Origin: Chlorops oryzae
Taxonomy: Eukaryota; Arthropoda; Insecta; Diptera; Chloropidae
Length of the DNA: 64,000 nt
NCBI GenBank assembly: GCA_020466095.1
Contig: CM035806.1
Span: 162,895,379-162,959,378 of the forward strand
Direction of reading: 5' to 3'
Below are positions 11,671 through 23,242 of this stretch, piece after piece. The translations under genes were made by a program, and so were the position numbers. Below the pieces are notes generated by a model, which had not been told where the DNA came from, ran no database searches, and saw only the letters and a list, made by a program, of their open reading frames with translations. Position 1 is the stretch's first letter, and each line of letters opens with the position of its first letter.

Positions 11671-12237
11671 TTACGCGCTGCGTGCATCGTTTATTGTGGC
11701 AGGAACTTGTACCTCTAGGCCATCCAAATCCTTACTAAGCGTTATCTGACAACCAAGGCGAGACGTATCTGTTAGGTCATAGGCAAGATCGAGCATGTCC
11801 AATTCCTCGTCGCTCGGTTTCTCTGGCAATTTATTATAATCCTCCTGCTTGAATATCAAATGACATGTCGAGCACGTTAGTGTGCCTTCGCATGCACCGA
11901 AACCATCCAAATCGATATGATTATTTACAACTACATCCAATAAGGACTCGCCGACTTTTCCTTTCGCCTTAATCTTTTCGCCATTTGCGCGCACAAAGGT
12001 CACATTAACACTGGATAGGGGGGAGGGAATTGTAATTTTTTTTTTTTTTTTCGAAACGTTAATATCTATCGCATATTTACGCACAATCAATCAATTCCAT
12101 TATACTTACTCTTTATAGTGAACATGGCCAAGTGAAAGTGCACGAATTTGCGAGGCGGCGGCGGCAACGCTTGGAGCTTGCAATTTCATTACATTCGTTG
12201 CTATTTTCGAGAATCTTAAAAAACTGTGGACCTTCAT
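11671..12237 (-). CDS. Mitochondrial [2Fe-2S] ferredoxin (adrenodoxin type), two exons
   Basis: Exon 1 is 12110-12237 and starts [15 protein letters not shown], a basic amphipathic presequence expected to target mitochondria. Its donor is GTAAGT at 12109. Exon 2 is 11671-12010, entered after CAG, and the join makes [15 protein letters not shown]. The mature part has the four cluster ligands in adrenodoxin spacing ([10 protein letters not shown] and a later LGCQI), plus the acidic partner-docking region ([13 protein letters not shown]). The product is about 156 residues, a usual length. These ferredoxins pass electrons from ferredoxin reductase to mitochondrial P450s and to Fe-S cluster assembly. 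Flies have two paralogues and I cannot tell which this is. An AGC/AAC repeat follows the stop. Confidence 0.93.
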
Positions 12238-12408
12238 AGCTCTTTAACACAAAAAAAAAAAATAAAAAATTTAATTCCGGTTACCTAACTGAATTTAGAA
12301 ATAATTCGATCAAGCCACCTCAAGCTAATCTTTCAATTGGATTCTGTTTGCACTCTCCCCGCGGTGCATGTTGGTTTCAAGAGCAACGAAATAGGCATGG
12401 GCAAAAAC

Positions 12409-12416
12409 TATCGATA
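12409..12416. promoter_or_regulatory. Possible DRE (DREF site)
   Basis: The palindrome TATCGATA lies about 170 bases upstream of the ferredoxin start codon. This octamer is the core of the DNA replication-related element common in promoters of fly housekeeping genes. Position fits, but an 8-mer in AT-rich DNA is weak evidence. Confidence 0.35.
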
Positions 12417-12611
12417 TTTATTAATACTTGATATTTTCTAAATATCGTTTATCTCCTTTAAAATCAATTTTGGCTCTTACTTTTTTATGCATACAAGAAA
12501 TCTCCTAAGTCGTCGTTCATACTATGAGACAAGACAAGCGAGAGACACGGTGGTTGTAGGCAAGGGACGTTCGGGGTAGAGAGAGGGGTACGTGTCTTAC
12601 GTACTCGGCGA

Positions 12612-13179
12612 CAGTGTTGCCGTTTTGGTAGAATTCTACCAATTTTGGTAAAAATTTATAAATAATTTTAATTTTGGTAGATTGGTAGTTTTGCGTGAGA
12701 CTTGGTAGATTTGCATCATTTCCTCTTCATCGAATTGAAATAATTTGGAAACTTCGAAGATATACACAACGGAAAAGGTGGCAAATCTCTTGACTTTTGG
12801 ATGGAAAAGAGACATTTATTTTATATATCGCACACTAATCACTAAATCGGCACAACTCAAAATTTTGCATTTCTCGGGCAAACAGCCTAAAACTCTCGAC
12901 GCCTGTAAAATCAATTTCTTTTCTTTATTTTGTAAGAATTGCTGCATTCAAAGTCAAGTGAGAGCGTTTGGTCTCTAAAAATTTATTTTAGTTTTTAAGT
13001 TATATTAGTTTTAAGAATTTTGTTATGTTTGTGGAATGAATTCTATGTTTTTTGATATTTTTTGTTTAATAAAAAAGGAAAAAAAGAGCCATTTACTTCA
13101 AACAACTGTTTTGGTAGAATTTTGGTAGATTTTGTTGACAAGATTTGGTGAAAAATTTCTTGGGGCTGCGGCAACGCTG
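12612..13179. mobile_element. hAT-like MITE, TTGGTAGA motif
   Basis: The ends are CAGTGTTGCCG and CGGCAACGCTG. CTCGGCGA is duplicated exactly at 12604-12611 and 13180-13187. Just inside both ends the motif TTGGTAGA is repeated (for example TTGGTAGAATTCTACC at the left and TTTTGGTAGATTTT at the right). The middle contains sequence like the MITE at about 24150-24437. A further left end of the same family is at 15362. Confidence 0.9.
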
Positions 13180-13220
13180 CTCGGCGACACGCTTTGTGCT
13201 TGTCCTTCTCATCATAAAAA

Positions 13221-13481
13221 TAGTGCTGCCATATTTGGGTAAATATTCTCTTCTTATGAAGAAGCATATCTACAGATTTCGGAAATAATTTAAAAAGCTA
13301 GCTTTGAAGTATTAAATACGAAAAATTGTGGAGAATAGCTTACACTTTTTCTAAAAAAGATCTTTGGACCAACTTATTTTGTCGAAAACCGTGATAATAA
13401 TTTATTTATCTTATTTCAAGAGCGTAGGGGATTTTTAATTCAGATTGTAGGTCTTTCAAAATATTTTTTCTGGCAGCACTG
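13221..13481. mobile_element. Diverged hAT-like MITE
   Basis: The left end is TAGTGCTGCCA and the right end is TGGCAGCACTG. The flanking octamers CATAAAAA and TATAAAAC match at six of eight positions. It lies within the same Harbinger-like MITE as the preceding element. No coding capacity. Confidence 0.55.
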
Positions 13482-13611
13482 TATAAAACCAGTTTCTTCT
13501 TCTATTTCAAATGTCGCAGAGACAATTTTTACTAGTATGAACACGAATAAGACACCAAAAGAGAATTCACCGTGTCTCTCGCTTGTCTTGTCTCATAGTA
13601 TGAACGACGAC

Positions 13612-14878
13612 TAAGACTACAAATTTTGTGTAAAGAAAGTGTTTTCATAATGTAAACGGTAAAAAAAGTTATAAGCGTTTAAAATGGACTGTCACGTTAC
13701 ATAATTTTGGAAGTGCTATTTGTGGTGCACTTACATTTCCCCAATTTTCTGCTTTTCTAATAGACAAATATATACAATTTCTGGATAAGTGATAGCCAAG
13801 GGTTCAATAAGTATTATTGCGTTTCAATTTTCAAATATAGGCGCAGAAATAAAAAGTTTAACGCGAAAATGTACATTACATCGATCGAATTTATAAATTA
13901 AAGAGAGTCGGAAACAAGGAGAGTGTATAGTTAGAAAAGCCTGGATTATAATATACATATTTTATATTCGGATTCATTAATAGAAAGTGGGTGTGGCCCT
14001 TCGACATAAATACTCAAAGAACATTTTCTCATATTCGGAACAAAGACTGCCACGTTACACACTTTAAATTGCTCATAATTTAGCAACTTTAACTATTTTT
14101 CCAAAAACAATGAATAAAAATCGAAATCAAGACCAGAAATACGTTTAAGATATTGATTTTATATATATGTATATATAAATTTTTTTTTAACGACATATGT
14201 CGATAAAAGAAAAATTATGTTTTTCGGTCTGCCACGTTACATGAAATCTGTGGCACTATTTAAAAGCTTACTCAAAATACTGCCTTGGAATTTATTCCTT
14301 GGGTAAGGTAAAGTAACGAATCTTTTTCATGAAAAAAAGCAATAAAAATAACACTCAAATTATAATTGTATTTACCTTTTTGCCGCAGCCTTCAATTCCT
14401 TAAATTTTTCTGCTATCTGGTTGCAAAACGTGCTCAAATGTCAAAATCGTTTACAATTTTTTCCAATTTCTTAGTGTTGCCAGACGGTTAAAAGTCAATT
14501 AATTTAAGAAACATTAAAAAAATTGCAATATTTAGAAGAAAACAATTTCTTGCCACGGTTGACATTTTCGCGTTTTTAACCATATACATAACTGATCGCG
14601 ATCTAAGACCAAGCGGCCTCAGTTCACGAGGCCATTCAAAAATATATGAAGATATTTACATAAAGAAAGTTTAAAGCAAAAAGTGATTTTTTTATGTTTG
14701 ATGGATTCATTTTTAAAATGAAGATTCAGAAACGAACAAACGTTTTGAAACAATTGAGACGAAGACGTGCGAAGAAAAGAGACGGCTCTCAAGTAATCAG
14801 TAGAAATTTTCGATATATCGTTTTGAGAACATCGATGTTTCGATATATCGATGTTTTTTGCTCATCCCCACTGACCAG
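13612..14878. other. Intergenic DNA, no gene seen
   Basis: AT-rich sequence lies between the ferredoxin and Nepro-like genes. The phrase GYCACGTTACA occurs three times (about 13691, 14050 and 14231) without a clear element boundary. Two TATCGAT-rich palindromes are near 14810-14850. Confidence 0.5.
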
Positions 14879-15356
14879 CAGTGCTGGAATTTTTTGTATT
14901 TAGAAAGTACCAAAATGCTTTTAAAACGGTATTATTAAAAAAATAATTGGACTTCACTAAAAAAAAGTAATTTTTAAGCAATAGAAGAAATGTCTTAACG
15001 TGTAAATAGCGTAATAGTAGTACGTTAATGAAACGAGTCGTAAAGTAGTATGGCGAGGGCAAAAGTAGTACAAAAAGAAACTACCATAGTTACGGTGACC
15101 ATAAATTGAAATTGAAAAAAAAAAACAGAACAAAAATATATTTTTTAGTCTTCAACTTAGTTTATTTAAATCTTTTACGAGGTTGTCACAGAACGGAACT
15201 TTCAATCGGTCCAAGGATAATGACCATCGAATTTGGACATTTTCGCTATTTTCCACTAAAAATAAATACGCAGAAAAAGCGCCCAAAAAACAGAACACCT
15301 CTGCTAAAAACAGATATGATGGTCACCGTAACCATAGTAGCATTTCGATAGCACTG
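14879..15356. mobile_element. Possible hAT-like element with nested TA-flanked MITE
   Basis: The ends CAGTGCTGGAA and TTCGATAGCACTG are partly mirrored, and the flanking octamers CTGACCAG and CTAAACAG match at six of eight positions. It contains the element at 15084-15337 and a fragment (TGTCTTAACGTGTAAATAGC) shared with the MITE at 33747-33903. Confidence 0.4.
15084..15337. mobile_element. TA-flanked MITE
   Basis: The left end CCATAGTTACGGTGACCAT mirrors the right end ATGGTCACCGTAACCATAG with two mismatches, and TA flanks each side. The 254 bp interior is AT-rich and non-coding. TA duplication suggests a Tc1/mariner-type origin. Confidence 0.6.
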
Positions 15357-16014
15357 CTAAACAGTGCTGCCGTCTTGGTAGAATTCTACCAATTTCGATT
15401 CTCCCAATTTTAATTCTCCCCATCCGGACATTATCGCATGCATGAAAAAATCATGACTGCAGAAGAAGTGAAGCACTCATATGTAAAGAGGGCAATTGGT
15501 ACTTTTTCGAATGATCTCCTAAGTGAAAATATCACAGAAGCAAGAGCGCGTTGCAACAGACTCTTCTTCAAATGAAATTTTCATTTCAAAGAGAGTTGTA
15601 TACTCCTTCTTTCAATGAAGATCCTATGAAATTGTCATGACAAGATGTTTTTCACTTTGTGTGCTACAATTCTCAAAAGTTTTATAATTTTTTTGTACTT
15701 AAGATGTTTTAAGAATTTAAACTTTTAAGTCTTTCCAAAGGCAATAATGTCTCACAATCACGAAGTGACAAAATATGGCCATATCCGCCAATTTCTTTAA
15801 AATATTCTTTTTCTTCTCTCTCAGATCTCCGCGGCGTATACTATTTTTTCAAATGTAGTTCTCATTCCCGTTGGCACCATTGTATTTGTTCTGAATGATA
15901 TTATGATTCATGTAAGCAGCATATACTCAATTTTCAAATGAAATAACCATGCAATTTGATCCATTTTAGCCAGCCCCAGCCTAATGAATCCATAATTTTG
16001 AAGTACTAAAACAG

Positions 16015-16615
16015 CGGCCATCTCCACAAACTTCATTAGAAGTAGGGGTTAGTAAGCAGGAGTCGCATATAGAACCAGTATTAGTCAATCACTTAACGCT
16101 ATACTCAGAGTGGTAAAATTCCAGCGGGTTATGGGTAGTATGGTAGAATTCGCATTTTATCAAAGTGCGACATCTAACCACTAATTGTGTAGTGGGAACA
16201 CTGACTCAATATATTTGTAGGAAATTGGATAAAATTTACGAGGGAAGCTGTATAAATATGTGGCAACCTGTAAATCCTATAAAAATCTTGAATGTAGAAT
16301 AATTATTGTATTTTATGGACGAAGGCTGAATTAAAACGGCACTCTTTACTCGTCAATTGTTTTCCAGAGAATTTGAAAGTTGAATTTAAAGAAATTTTTT
16401 TCCAATTAAAACAAATTCTTGACCTATGGACCACTAATCAATAATTGAAAAATGATGGGGTGACCACTGAAGCAGCCCGAATCAAAACGCATTATTACGA
16501 CGTCTCCTAGCCGTTCGAAGTATTCGAATTAACAGCCGAATTGTCGAAATCTCCTTCAGAACTAACGCAATAATGACGAATTTACGCCGACTTGAGTCAG
16601 ATACCGAATCTATTC
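16015..16615 (+). pseudogene. Noisy duplicate of the Nepro-like gene 5' region
   Basis: This stretch follows 16616-17215 almost phrase for phrase: TTAGAAGTAGGGGTT, GTGGGAACACTGACT, GAGGCTGAATTAAAACGG (here GAAGGCTGAATTAAAACGG) and GACGTCTCCTAGCC. It carries dozens of one- to few-base differences, mostly losses, which destroy the reading frame. Either it is an old tandem duplicate, or more likely an uncorrected second pass over the same locus left in the assembly. Confidence 0.65.
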
Positions 16616-16894
16616 TTAGAAGTAGGGGTTGTTAGTAATGCGAGGAGTCGCAGTATGAATTTTCATCACTTCGAAGTACTGCAGAAGTGGTGAAATTTCC
16701 GGCTGGGTTATGCGGTAGTAGTGGTAGAAGTTCGCATTTTATCAAAAATGTGGTAGATCTACCACAATTGTGGTAGGGTGGGAACACTGACTACAATAGT
16801 ATTGTAGGGAAATTCGATAAAATTTAGAGGGAAGGCTCTCAGAAAATGTGGCAACACTGTACATATTGATTGAGAAATCCTTGATTGAGGAATA

Positions 16895-18010
16895 ATGAGT
16901 GGATTATGGCACGAGGCTGAATTAAAACGGCCACCTCTTATAACCGTCAATGTTCCAGACGTTGATTTTGGTAAGAAGATTGAATGAGATGATTGCATTT
17001 TTTTCCGCAATTCACATATTCTCTTCTGATAGTGGAGCCACTCAATCAATACATTGAAAAATGTATGCCTGGCGGTGAACACGTGAAGAGGATGCGGAAT
17101 TTGCAAAAACAGCAGCATTACTATCACGTCTCCTAGCCCGTCGAAGAATTCGTTCCGCCGGATGATTGGCTACCGAAATCTCCTCAAACTTAACGCAATG
17201 AACTGCCGTTTACTGCGCGCCGACCTGAGCAGGGATATCGAACTATTTTGTGGCGCATTGCCTGATATGGTGTGCGGTGAAAATTCAATTGCTACGATAC
17301 CCACCAAGGACTGTCTCGACTATGTTCTAGTCCGATTGCTCAGTGCGCATCACATTCAGCTGCTCATTCACGATTGTAGTGTCACAGCAGCCTCATATTT
17401 TATTGATTTGCTGCGCGTTAATAATTTCTTCGATACTAATACCTTATTGATTGCGGTGATTGCAAAGCTAAGAAGTCTCAATGCGCACATTGGCAATAGA
17501 TATGTTGATCTGTATCAGAATCTAATTAAATATCGTTATAAATTTCCAATGAACAAACGAAAAGGACTAATTCCGGATTCAATAAAATTGCCCCTCCATT
17601 TGGACTTATTCGATCTTTCCACACCGGAAGATGATGCACAAAGTCCTGAATTAATAAATTCAAAGATATCGACATCATTCGCTGCTAATGCTGGTGGTAT
17701 TTCTATCATCAACTCAAAAACTATTAAACACATTGACATCGGAACTGAATTGAAACGACAAGAAGTTAATAAATCGCTTAAAGCTCACAGGAAATTCGAC
17801 ATCGATCAACTTAAAACAGTCGAGGATATTAAGCGATTCATCGAAACAGAAAATAAAGCACGAAAGAAAGAATTAAAGACTTCTGTCACACATCGAATAC
17901 CAGGCCATTTATGGGCAGGAGCACAGAAGATTTTTCAACGTAAATTAGAAGCAGGAACAACGAAAAAGTCCATGAATGTTTTCCTCAAATTCTTGACCAC
18001 AAATCTATGA
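16895..18010 (+). CDS. Nepro-like nucleolar protein (tentative), 5' part frame-damaged
   Basis: Exon 1 (16895-16970) starts MSGLWHEAELKRPP and ends at a GTAAGA donor. Exon 2 opens at 17033 after TAG with a matching phase (VEPLNQYIEKCMPGGE). The continuous frame from 17162 to 18010 encodes 282 residues, including CLDYVLVRLLSAHHIQLLI, HDCSVTAASYFIDLLRVNNF and a basic C-terminus. The spacing of leucines, cysteine and aromatics recalls the conserved N-terminal region of nucleolus and neural progenitor protein (NEPRO). That is recognition by pattern, not by alignment. Between 17033 and 17162 the frame must shift: the peptide AALLSRLLARRRIR is in a third frame, consistent with single missing bases in an A run near 17106 and near 17150. 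The remaining CDS is intact to TGA at 18008. No operon-like neighbour. Confidence 0.5.
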
Positions 18011-18415
18011 AATCAAAACAAGAGATAATTTTAAATACATAATACATACAAATCGATCGATCGGAATTTTTCATTTTTCGCCAATCTCTTCAAATGATGT
18101 AGTTGCAGATAGGCTAGAAAGGATACCCTCAAGTAGATACACTGTTGGCAGTTGAGGGGAATCTCCCCTAAATTTAAAGACATTTATGATCTTTAGTGGA
18201 GTCGCTGCGCAGAAAACAAGTCGGGGAAATTTTATGGGACCAAGATTTTGATTTTCGAAGATTTAAAAATTCAATTTTAGTGAATTTTGGTCTTGTTTTG
18301 AGACATTCAGGGGAATATTCCACTAAAAATCAGTGAGTAGATATTGCAGCGGCGTATTCCAAAAGATGAAAAAATCACAATGCATTGCATATTTTTCGGG
18401 GTAAATGCACGTTAA
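18011..18415. other. 3' flank of the Nepro-like gene
   Basis: No gene or bounded element was seen. It includes a GATCGATCG palindrome near 18053 and otherwise unremarkable sequence. Confidence 0.5.
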
Positions 18416-19153
18416 GGGGGTCTTCTCATTGAGCAACTTTTTTTTTTCGACTTTTTTTTTTTGCATTTATTTGTAGCTTGGGTAGTTGTGAATATGCCCC
18501 TAAAAGGATTTTTTGAAATTCGAAATAGTTTAGAGGATATAGTCTTCTTTGTCGAGCAAGATCTGCGCTAAAACGAGTAATTTTTGCGTTGCTTCAAACT
18601 TTAAACGCGTTTATCTCGAAACCACGTTTTTCGAACTGGCGGCCATGATATCTCCAGTTCAACTGAACCGATTTTCATGAAACAAAGTGGAATCGACGCA
18701 GAATTGTCACCATTCTCGGGTGAACCTCGACCATAATTTTAAAAAATTTTTTACTATTTTTTTTTTTACACTAAACTACAAAAAAAAAAGCCCGAAATTG
18801 AAATTTTTTTTTGAATGGCCGCCATTTTGTCAAAAAAAATCACAAAATTAAGCTTGAGGTTCACCCGAGAATTACATCTATACTGATTATAACCCCGTTT
18901 TTTTTTCCATTTCGGACGCTCCGGAGACCCGGAATCGTGGCCGCCGTGACGGCACCTTTTTTTTTTCACCACCAACTTTGAAGTCTCATTACTTTTTGAA
19001 CAGCCCACGTATCGAGGCAAAAAAAATTTTTTTATTTACTTTGAACCTTTTGTAATACAATAAATAAAAAGAGTTTTCAATTATTCTTTGCGTTTTCAAA
19101 TAAGAATTTTTTTAAAAAGGGTCCAAAAAACGGGTTTTCAATGAGAAGACCCC
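18416..19153. mobile_element. TTAA-flanked (piggyBac-like) MITE
   Basis: The left end GGGGGTCTTCTCATTGA and right end TCAATGAGAAGACCCC are mirrored, apart from one G. The tetranucleotide TTAA is present on both sides (18412-18415 and 19154-19157), the signature of piggyBac-type insertion. The 738 bp interior is non-coding and matches the split copies at 8740-9118 and 10115-10790. Confidence 0.75.
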
Positions 19154-19869
19154 TTAATCAAACGTTAGGCAAGGCAGGGACGGTTTTTATTTTGATTTTT
19201 TTTTGTGCTAAATACACATTTCAATTGTAAAAGTAATTAACTTTCGACAATGCTTTTGAAATTTTCATACAATTTTCAAGGGGGTTCATTGTATATACTC
19301 TATTTAGCGATTTTGAGTGGGCGTGGCAGTGTGTCCATGTTAATTTTTTTCCAATTCTGGGGCACAAAAGTAAACTCTTTCGAATTTAAACTCTGTGGGT
19401 CTGAAATTGCGAAATTTTGATCAGTCCTTTATATTGGGGGGGGGGGGTTAGGGTTTGGGGTGGTTTGATTTCCACAATCTTTTCAAAACTTCTTAATTAC
19501 AAGCAACGAGCATGATTTCTAGAGCATGCCTGATAAGCTCTTTATTTGAAATTTCGGTTGCAATGTATCCAAGAGTCATGTATTTAATGGACGAAACGAA
19601 AGGGTTATGCACGAAAAGGGACGAGCACTTTCATTCGAATTAAAATTCTTTTCATTGAAGTTGGTTTTTTTTTTTTTTTTGATTATTTTTATTTCCATTA
19701 AGAGTCACACATTCAGATAGTAAAAGTTTTTATAATTATTTTGCTTTCTGCTTATCATTTCGTTTTCGTTTCTTTACTTTTGATTTAGATCTTCACTTCT
19801 AGTTAATAAATGTTTTCGGTATATACGAGCAAGTGTAATCAATATACATAATACATACATAAATTGATC

Positions 19870-20720
19870 CAGACCTGTTAAATCCCGATTAAGATTAATA
19901 ATCATGAATTATTGTTCTTTTTTTAATCCATAATCATTATTAATTTAACTTCTTGAAATTTTTGATTATTAATGATTGCGATTACCAAATAATCGTGAAA
20001 TAATCAGGACTATTTCAGATTAATGAAAAAAATCAGAAAAAATCAAAAATAATCAAAAAAATAATCCCGATTAATTTTAGATTATTTTTGAATATTTTTG
20101 AGTTTTTTTTTTGATTATTTTTGATTTTTCCTGATTATTTTTGGGTTTTTTGATTATTTTTGATTCGTTCTGATTTTTTTATTTATTTTAATTATTTTCA
20201 ATTTGTAATTGAATAACATCGTTTTTCCAAAGTTTCCCTATAGTCCGTGGGACCGGCACCGGACAAAAAAAATGCACCGGCCAGCTGTGGTTAGGACCAC
20301 CCCTCGTCAAACCACCGACAATACTTTCGAGAGGCGAATTTTACATTGCGATGTTATTCAATTACAAATTGAAAATAATTAAAATTAATAAAAAAAATCA
20401 GAACGAATGAAAAATAATCAAAAAAAATCAAAAAACCCAAAAATAATCAGGAAAAATCAAAAATAATCAAAAAAAATCAAAAATATTCAAAAGTAATCTA
20501 AAAATAATCGGGATTATTTTTTTGATTATTTTTTGATTTTGTCTGATTTTTTCATTAATCTGAAATAATCCTGATTATTTCATGATTATTTGGTAATCGC
20601 AATCATTGATTAATATAGGTCATACAAAAATAATCATTAAATAATCACTATTTCACTCATAAGAAAAAAATAATCTGATTGATTAATCATTAATTAAATA
20701 ATCATTATTTAACAGGTCTG
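19870..20720. mobile_element. hAT-like foldback element made of AATAATCA repeats
   Basis: The ends CAGACCTGTTAAAT and ATTTAACAGGTCTG are exact mirrors. AATTGATC is duplicated exactly at 19862-19869 and 20721-20728. Both arms (about 19880-20215 and 20345-20710) consist of AATAATCA/AAAAATCA-type repeats that mirror each other around a GC-richer centre (20220-20345). The whole 851 bp could form a cruciform. Non-coding. Confidence 0.88.
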
Positions 20721-21179
20721 AATTGATCTGTTTCGTTAAGTTTTTCCTTTGTCAAATAAATTTATACAAACGTATGTTTGTTTATTCAAATAATGAATCA
20801 TAAACTACCCGCACGAAAACATTCCGTGCGAAATACGCGAATGCAGCTTTAGTTACATTTGCGCTACAGTCGATAGGTTTTATTTTTTTTTATATATTTT
20901 TTTTTTTTTTTGGACACAGAGAGCTGAATTTTTGTATAGCATTTGAAAATTTATTTCCTAAAATGATTCATTTGAAAATAACTTTTTCCATTTCCTTTTT
21001 TTTTTTTTTTTTTTTTTTTGAAATTTTTTATTTAATTTTCCTCTCCAATAATACAATCTTGCATAATCACCCAATCATGCACTTGGAATCGATATATGGA
21101 TAAGAAAGTGAAGAAGTGAAGGCTATAGAAAAAAAAAAAAAAACCCTTGAAGACATGCCTCCATAATGCGATGATATCT

Positions 21180-21615
21180 GGGCCAAAATTCTTTTTAATG
21201 CCTTAACTTCTGTCCCTGTCAACGAAATTCAGTTTTTTAAAAGGAGCAAACCAAATTAATAAAAAATTAGTTTTAACAAAAAATTTATGAATAATGAAAT
21301 AAAATACTCTAGTCGAATTGAAAAAAATCAATTATTACCAAAACTCAATTTTTTTCCTTCGCAAATTACGGTAACATTGTTGTCTTATCTTCTCTTGTCT
21401 TGCCAAACAAGACAACAATGTTACTGTAATTTGCGAGTAAACAAGATGGAAGTTTGGTAACATTCGATTTTTTCCAATTGAACTAGAGTATTTTATTTCG
21501 TTATTAATAAATTTTTTGGTAAAATTTATTTGTTATTAATTTGATTTGCTCTTTTATGAACACTGAATTTCGTTGACAGCGACAGAAATTTAGGCATTAA
21601 AAAGAATTTTGGCCC
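21180..21615. mobile_element. Foldback element
   Basis: The two halves mirror each other almost end to end: GGGCCAAAATTCTTTTTAAT at the left and ATTAAAAAGAATTTTGGCCC at the right. The turn is near 21395 (CTTGTCTTGCCAAACAAG). A possible 4 bp duplication ATCT flanks it (21176-21179 and 21616-21619). Non-coding. Confidence 0.75.
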
Positions 21616-22129
21616 ATCTACCATACATCTTTCATATAAGCTCGTAGGATATTCGTGGCTGGCATATGGTATTATTCAGTGGCAAATTGAATGAATGACT
21701 CCAAATCTCAGATTGTGTGATTGTTTGTGTTTTCGGTACGGTCTACACAAGTATACAAAGAAAAGGCTTTAAAAATAAAGCGTTACGCTTAAATTAAATT
21801 AATGCACACAGAACGAGTTAATTTACTTAAATTAATATTAATTAAATTCAGAAGAAAGAACCAACGTTGTTGTTGTTGTAGGCATCAGCAACGAACAAAA
21901 GGCATTTAAGTGGGTTAGATACTTTAATGAAGCTTAAAACTATAACATCAAGCTATATATCCACTAAGATAACGTCTCAAAGCACGAATTAAAAGAAAAA
22001 CTTTTTTCGCACATATATATATACATATTAATATATGTATATATGCCAATTTAGAAGAAAAAAATCATGAACATCACGTAGCAGCGCTCTCTTTACTCCT
22101 ACAATTTAATACTAATGCAGAGATACATA

Positions 22130-22231
22130 AGGTCTGTGTTCCCGTAATGCCCAAAACTGCCAAATATTGCCCGATTTTCATACAGTTTTCAAAAAATTTA
22201 GGGCAGTTTCGTGCAGTACGGGAACAGACCT
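22130..22231. mobile_element. Very short inverted-repeat element
   Basis: The left end AGGTCTGTGTTCCCGTA mirrors the right end TACGGGAACAGACCT except for a two-base gap. ATA flanks both sides. The 102 bp length and 3 bp flank resemble a tiny MITE. Confidence 0.5.
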
Positions 22232-23242
22232 ATACAGACTGAAGCAATTTCGTATCTTTGCATTAATAATTTCAACATATTTGATATCTCTAAATATTAG
22301 TATTGTACGAAAAGGACGAAATGTCATTCCAATCAACACAAAAAAAAAAAAATAAATAAAATAAAACTGGAAAGTTGCAAAGAAATGTTTATACACGTTC
22401 CAACCAGCAACATATGTTGCAGTCGAGGGAAAGTGTATCGTTTGAAGCGAGCGAGCGAGCGAGAGAGAGAAAGAGAGAGCGCTTTATCGGTTCAAAGTAT
22501 TTTGCATGTGACTAAATTTTCATGATTTCTGATTTCTGCATTTAATTTTCGATGTACTTTTATTTTGTTAAATTTTTTTAAATATTTTTTTTTTCGCTTT
22601 CTTTCATATTTCTTTCTCTTTGAAGCGTTTATTTGATAATTGCATTTAGTTTTTATATTTGTATGCTTACTAATTACAACATTAGACTTTGTGCATAGAG
22701 TAAAAAATAACTCCATTTGATTTGCGCCACGATCCATTTGATTACGATGAGAGAATAACGTATATGAGTACGTGCGCAGAGCAGTTTCTCAGCCGGAGTG
22801 CGCACAAAGCTACAATTTAACCGAAAATAATGACGACCAAGAAGAGAATGACGATGACAATTATTGAGTTAAACCTTTAATTGTCTAATAGACACAACGA
22901 CGGTCTTACATATATATGTATACAATTATTAATTAATCCTTGTTAATTTTTTTTCTTTTTTTTTTTTTAGTATTCAATTTTCATTTTTAAAAATGAATTT
23001 GTTTTTATTTTATTTTTTTTTTTTTTTTTTTTGCTAATTATATTAAGAATCGTTTGAACGATCAAAATATCGCACTAATGCTACTAAATCTTTCGTCGTG
23101 GGGAGCAATGGAGTGGAGTGAGTTGGCGGGCAGTCCAATTTGCTCCTTTCACGCAGCAAATTCGAACTCTCTTCTATCTCTCTCTCTCTCTCTCTCTCAC
23201 TGCTTTGTTTGATTTTGTTGCATCTTTCTGTTGAAATGAAAT
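22232..23242 (-). other. Region downstream of Rac, probably 3' untranslated in part
   Basis: AT-rich DNA with a GAGC/GA microsatellite (about 22450-22480), T runs, and a TC run at about 23175-23199 just past the Rac stop. No other gene was seen. The Rac polyadenylation site cannot be fixed by eye. Confidence 0.45.

Larger units (their letters stand above)
12509..13611. mobile_element. PIF/Harbinger-like MITE carrying two hAT insertions
   Basis: The ends are a perfect 44 bp inverted repeat (GTCGTCGTTCATACTATGAG... at 12509-12552, mirrored at 13568-13611). TAA flanks both sides (12506-12508 and 13612-13614), as expected for PIF/Harbinger insertion. The 1.1 kb length is explained by two nested elements, 12612-13179 and 13221-13481. 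Without them and their duplications the MITE is about 250 bp. No transposase is encoded. Confidence 0.8.

Noticed and set aside
15362..16790. A large hAT element starting CAGTGCTGCCG at 15362 and ending at GGGAACACTG
   Set aside because: Flanking octamers do not match and the right part falls in the noisy duplication; only the left end is convincing.
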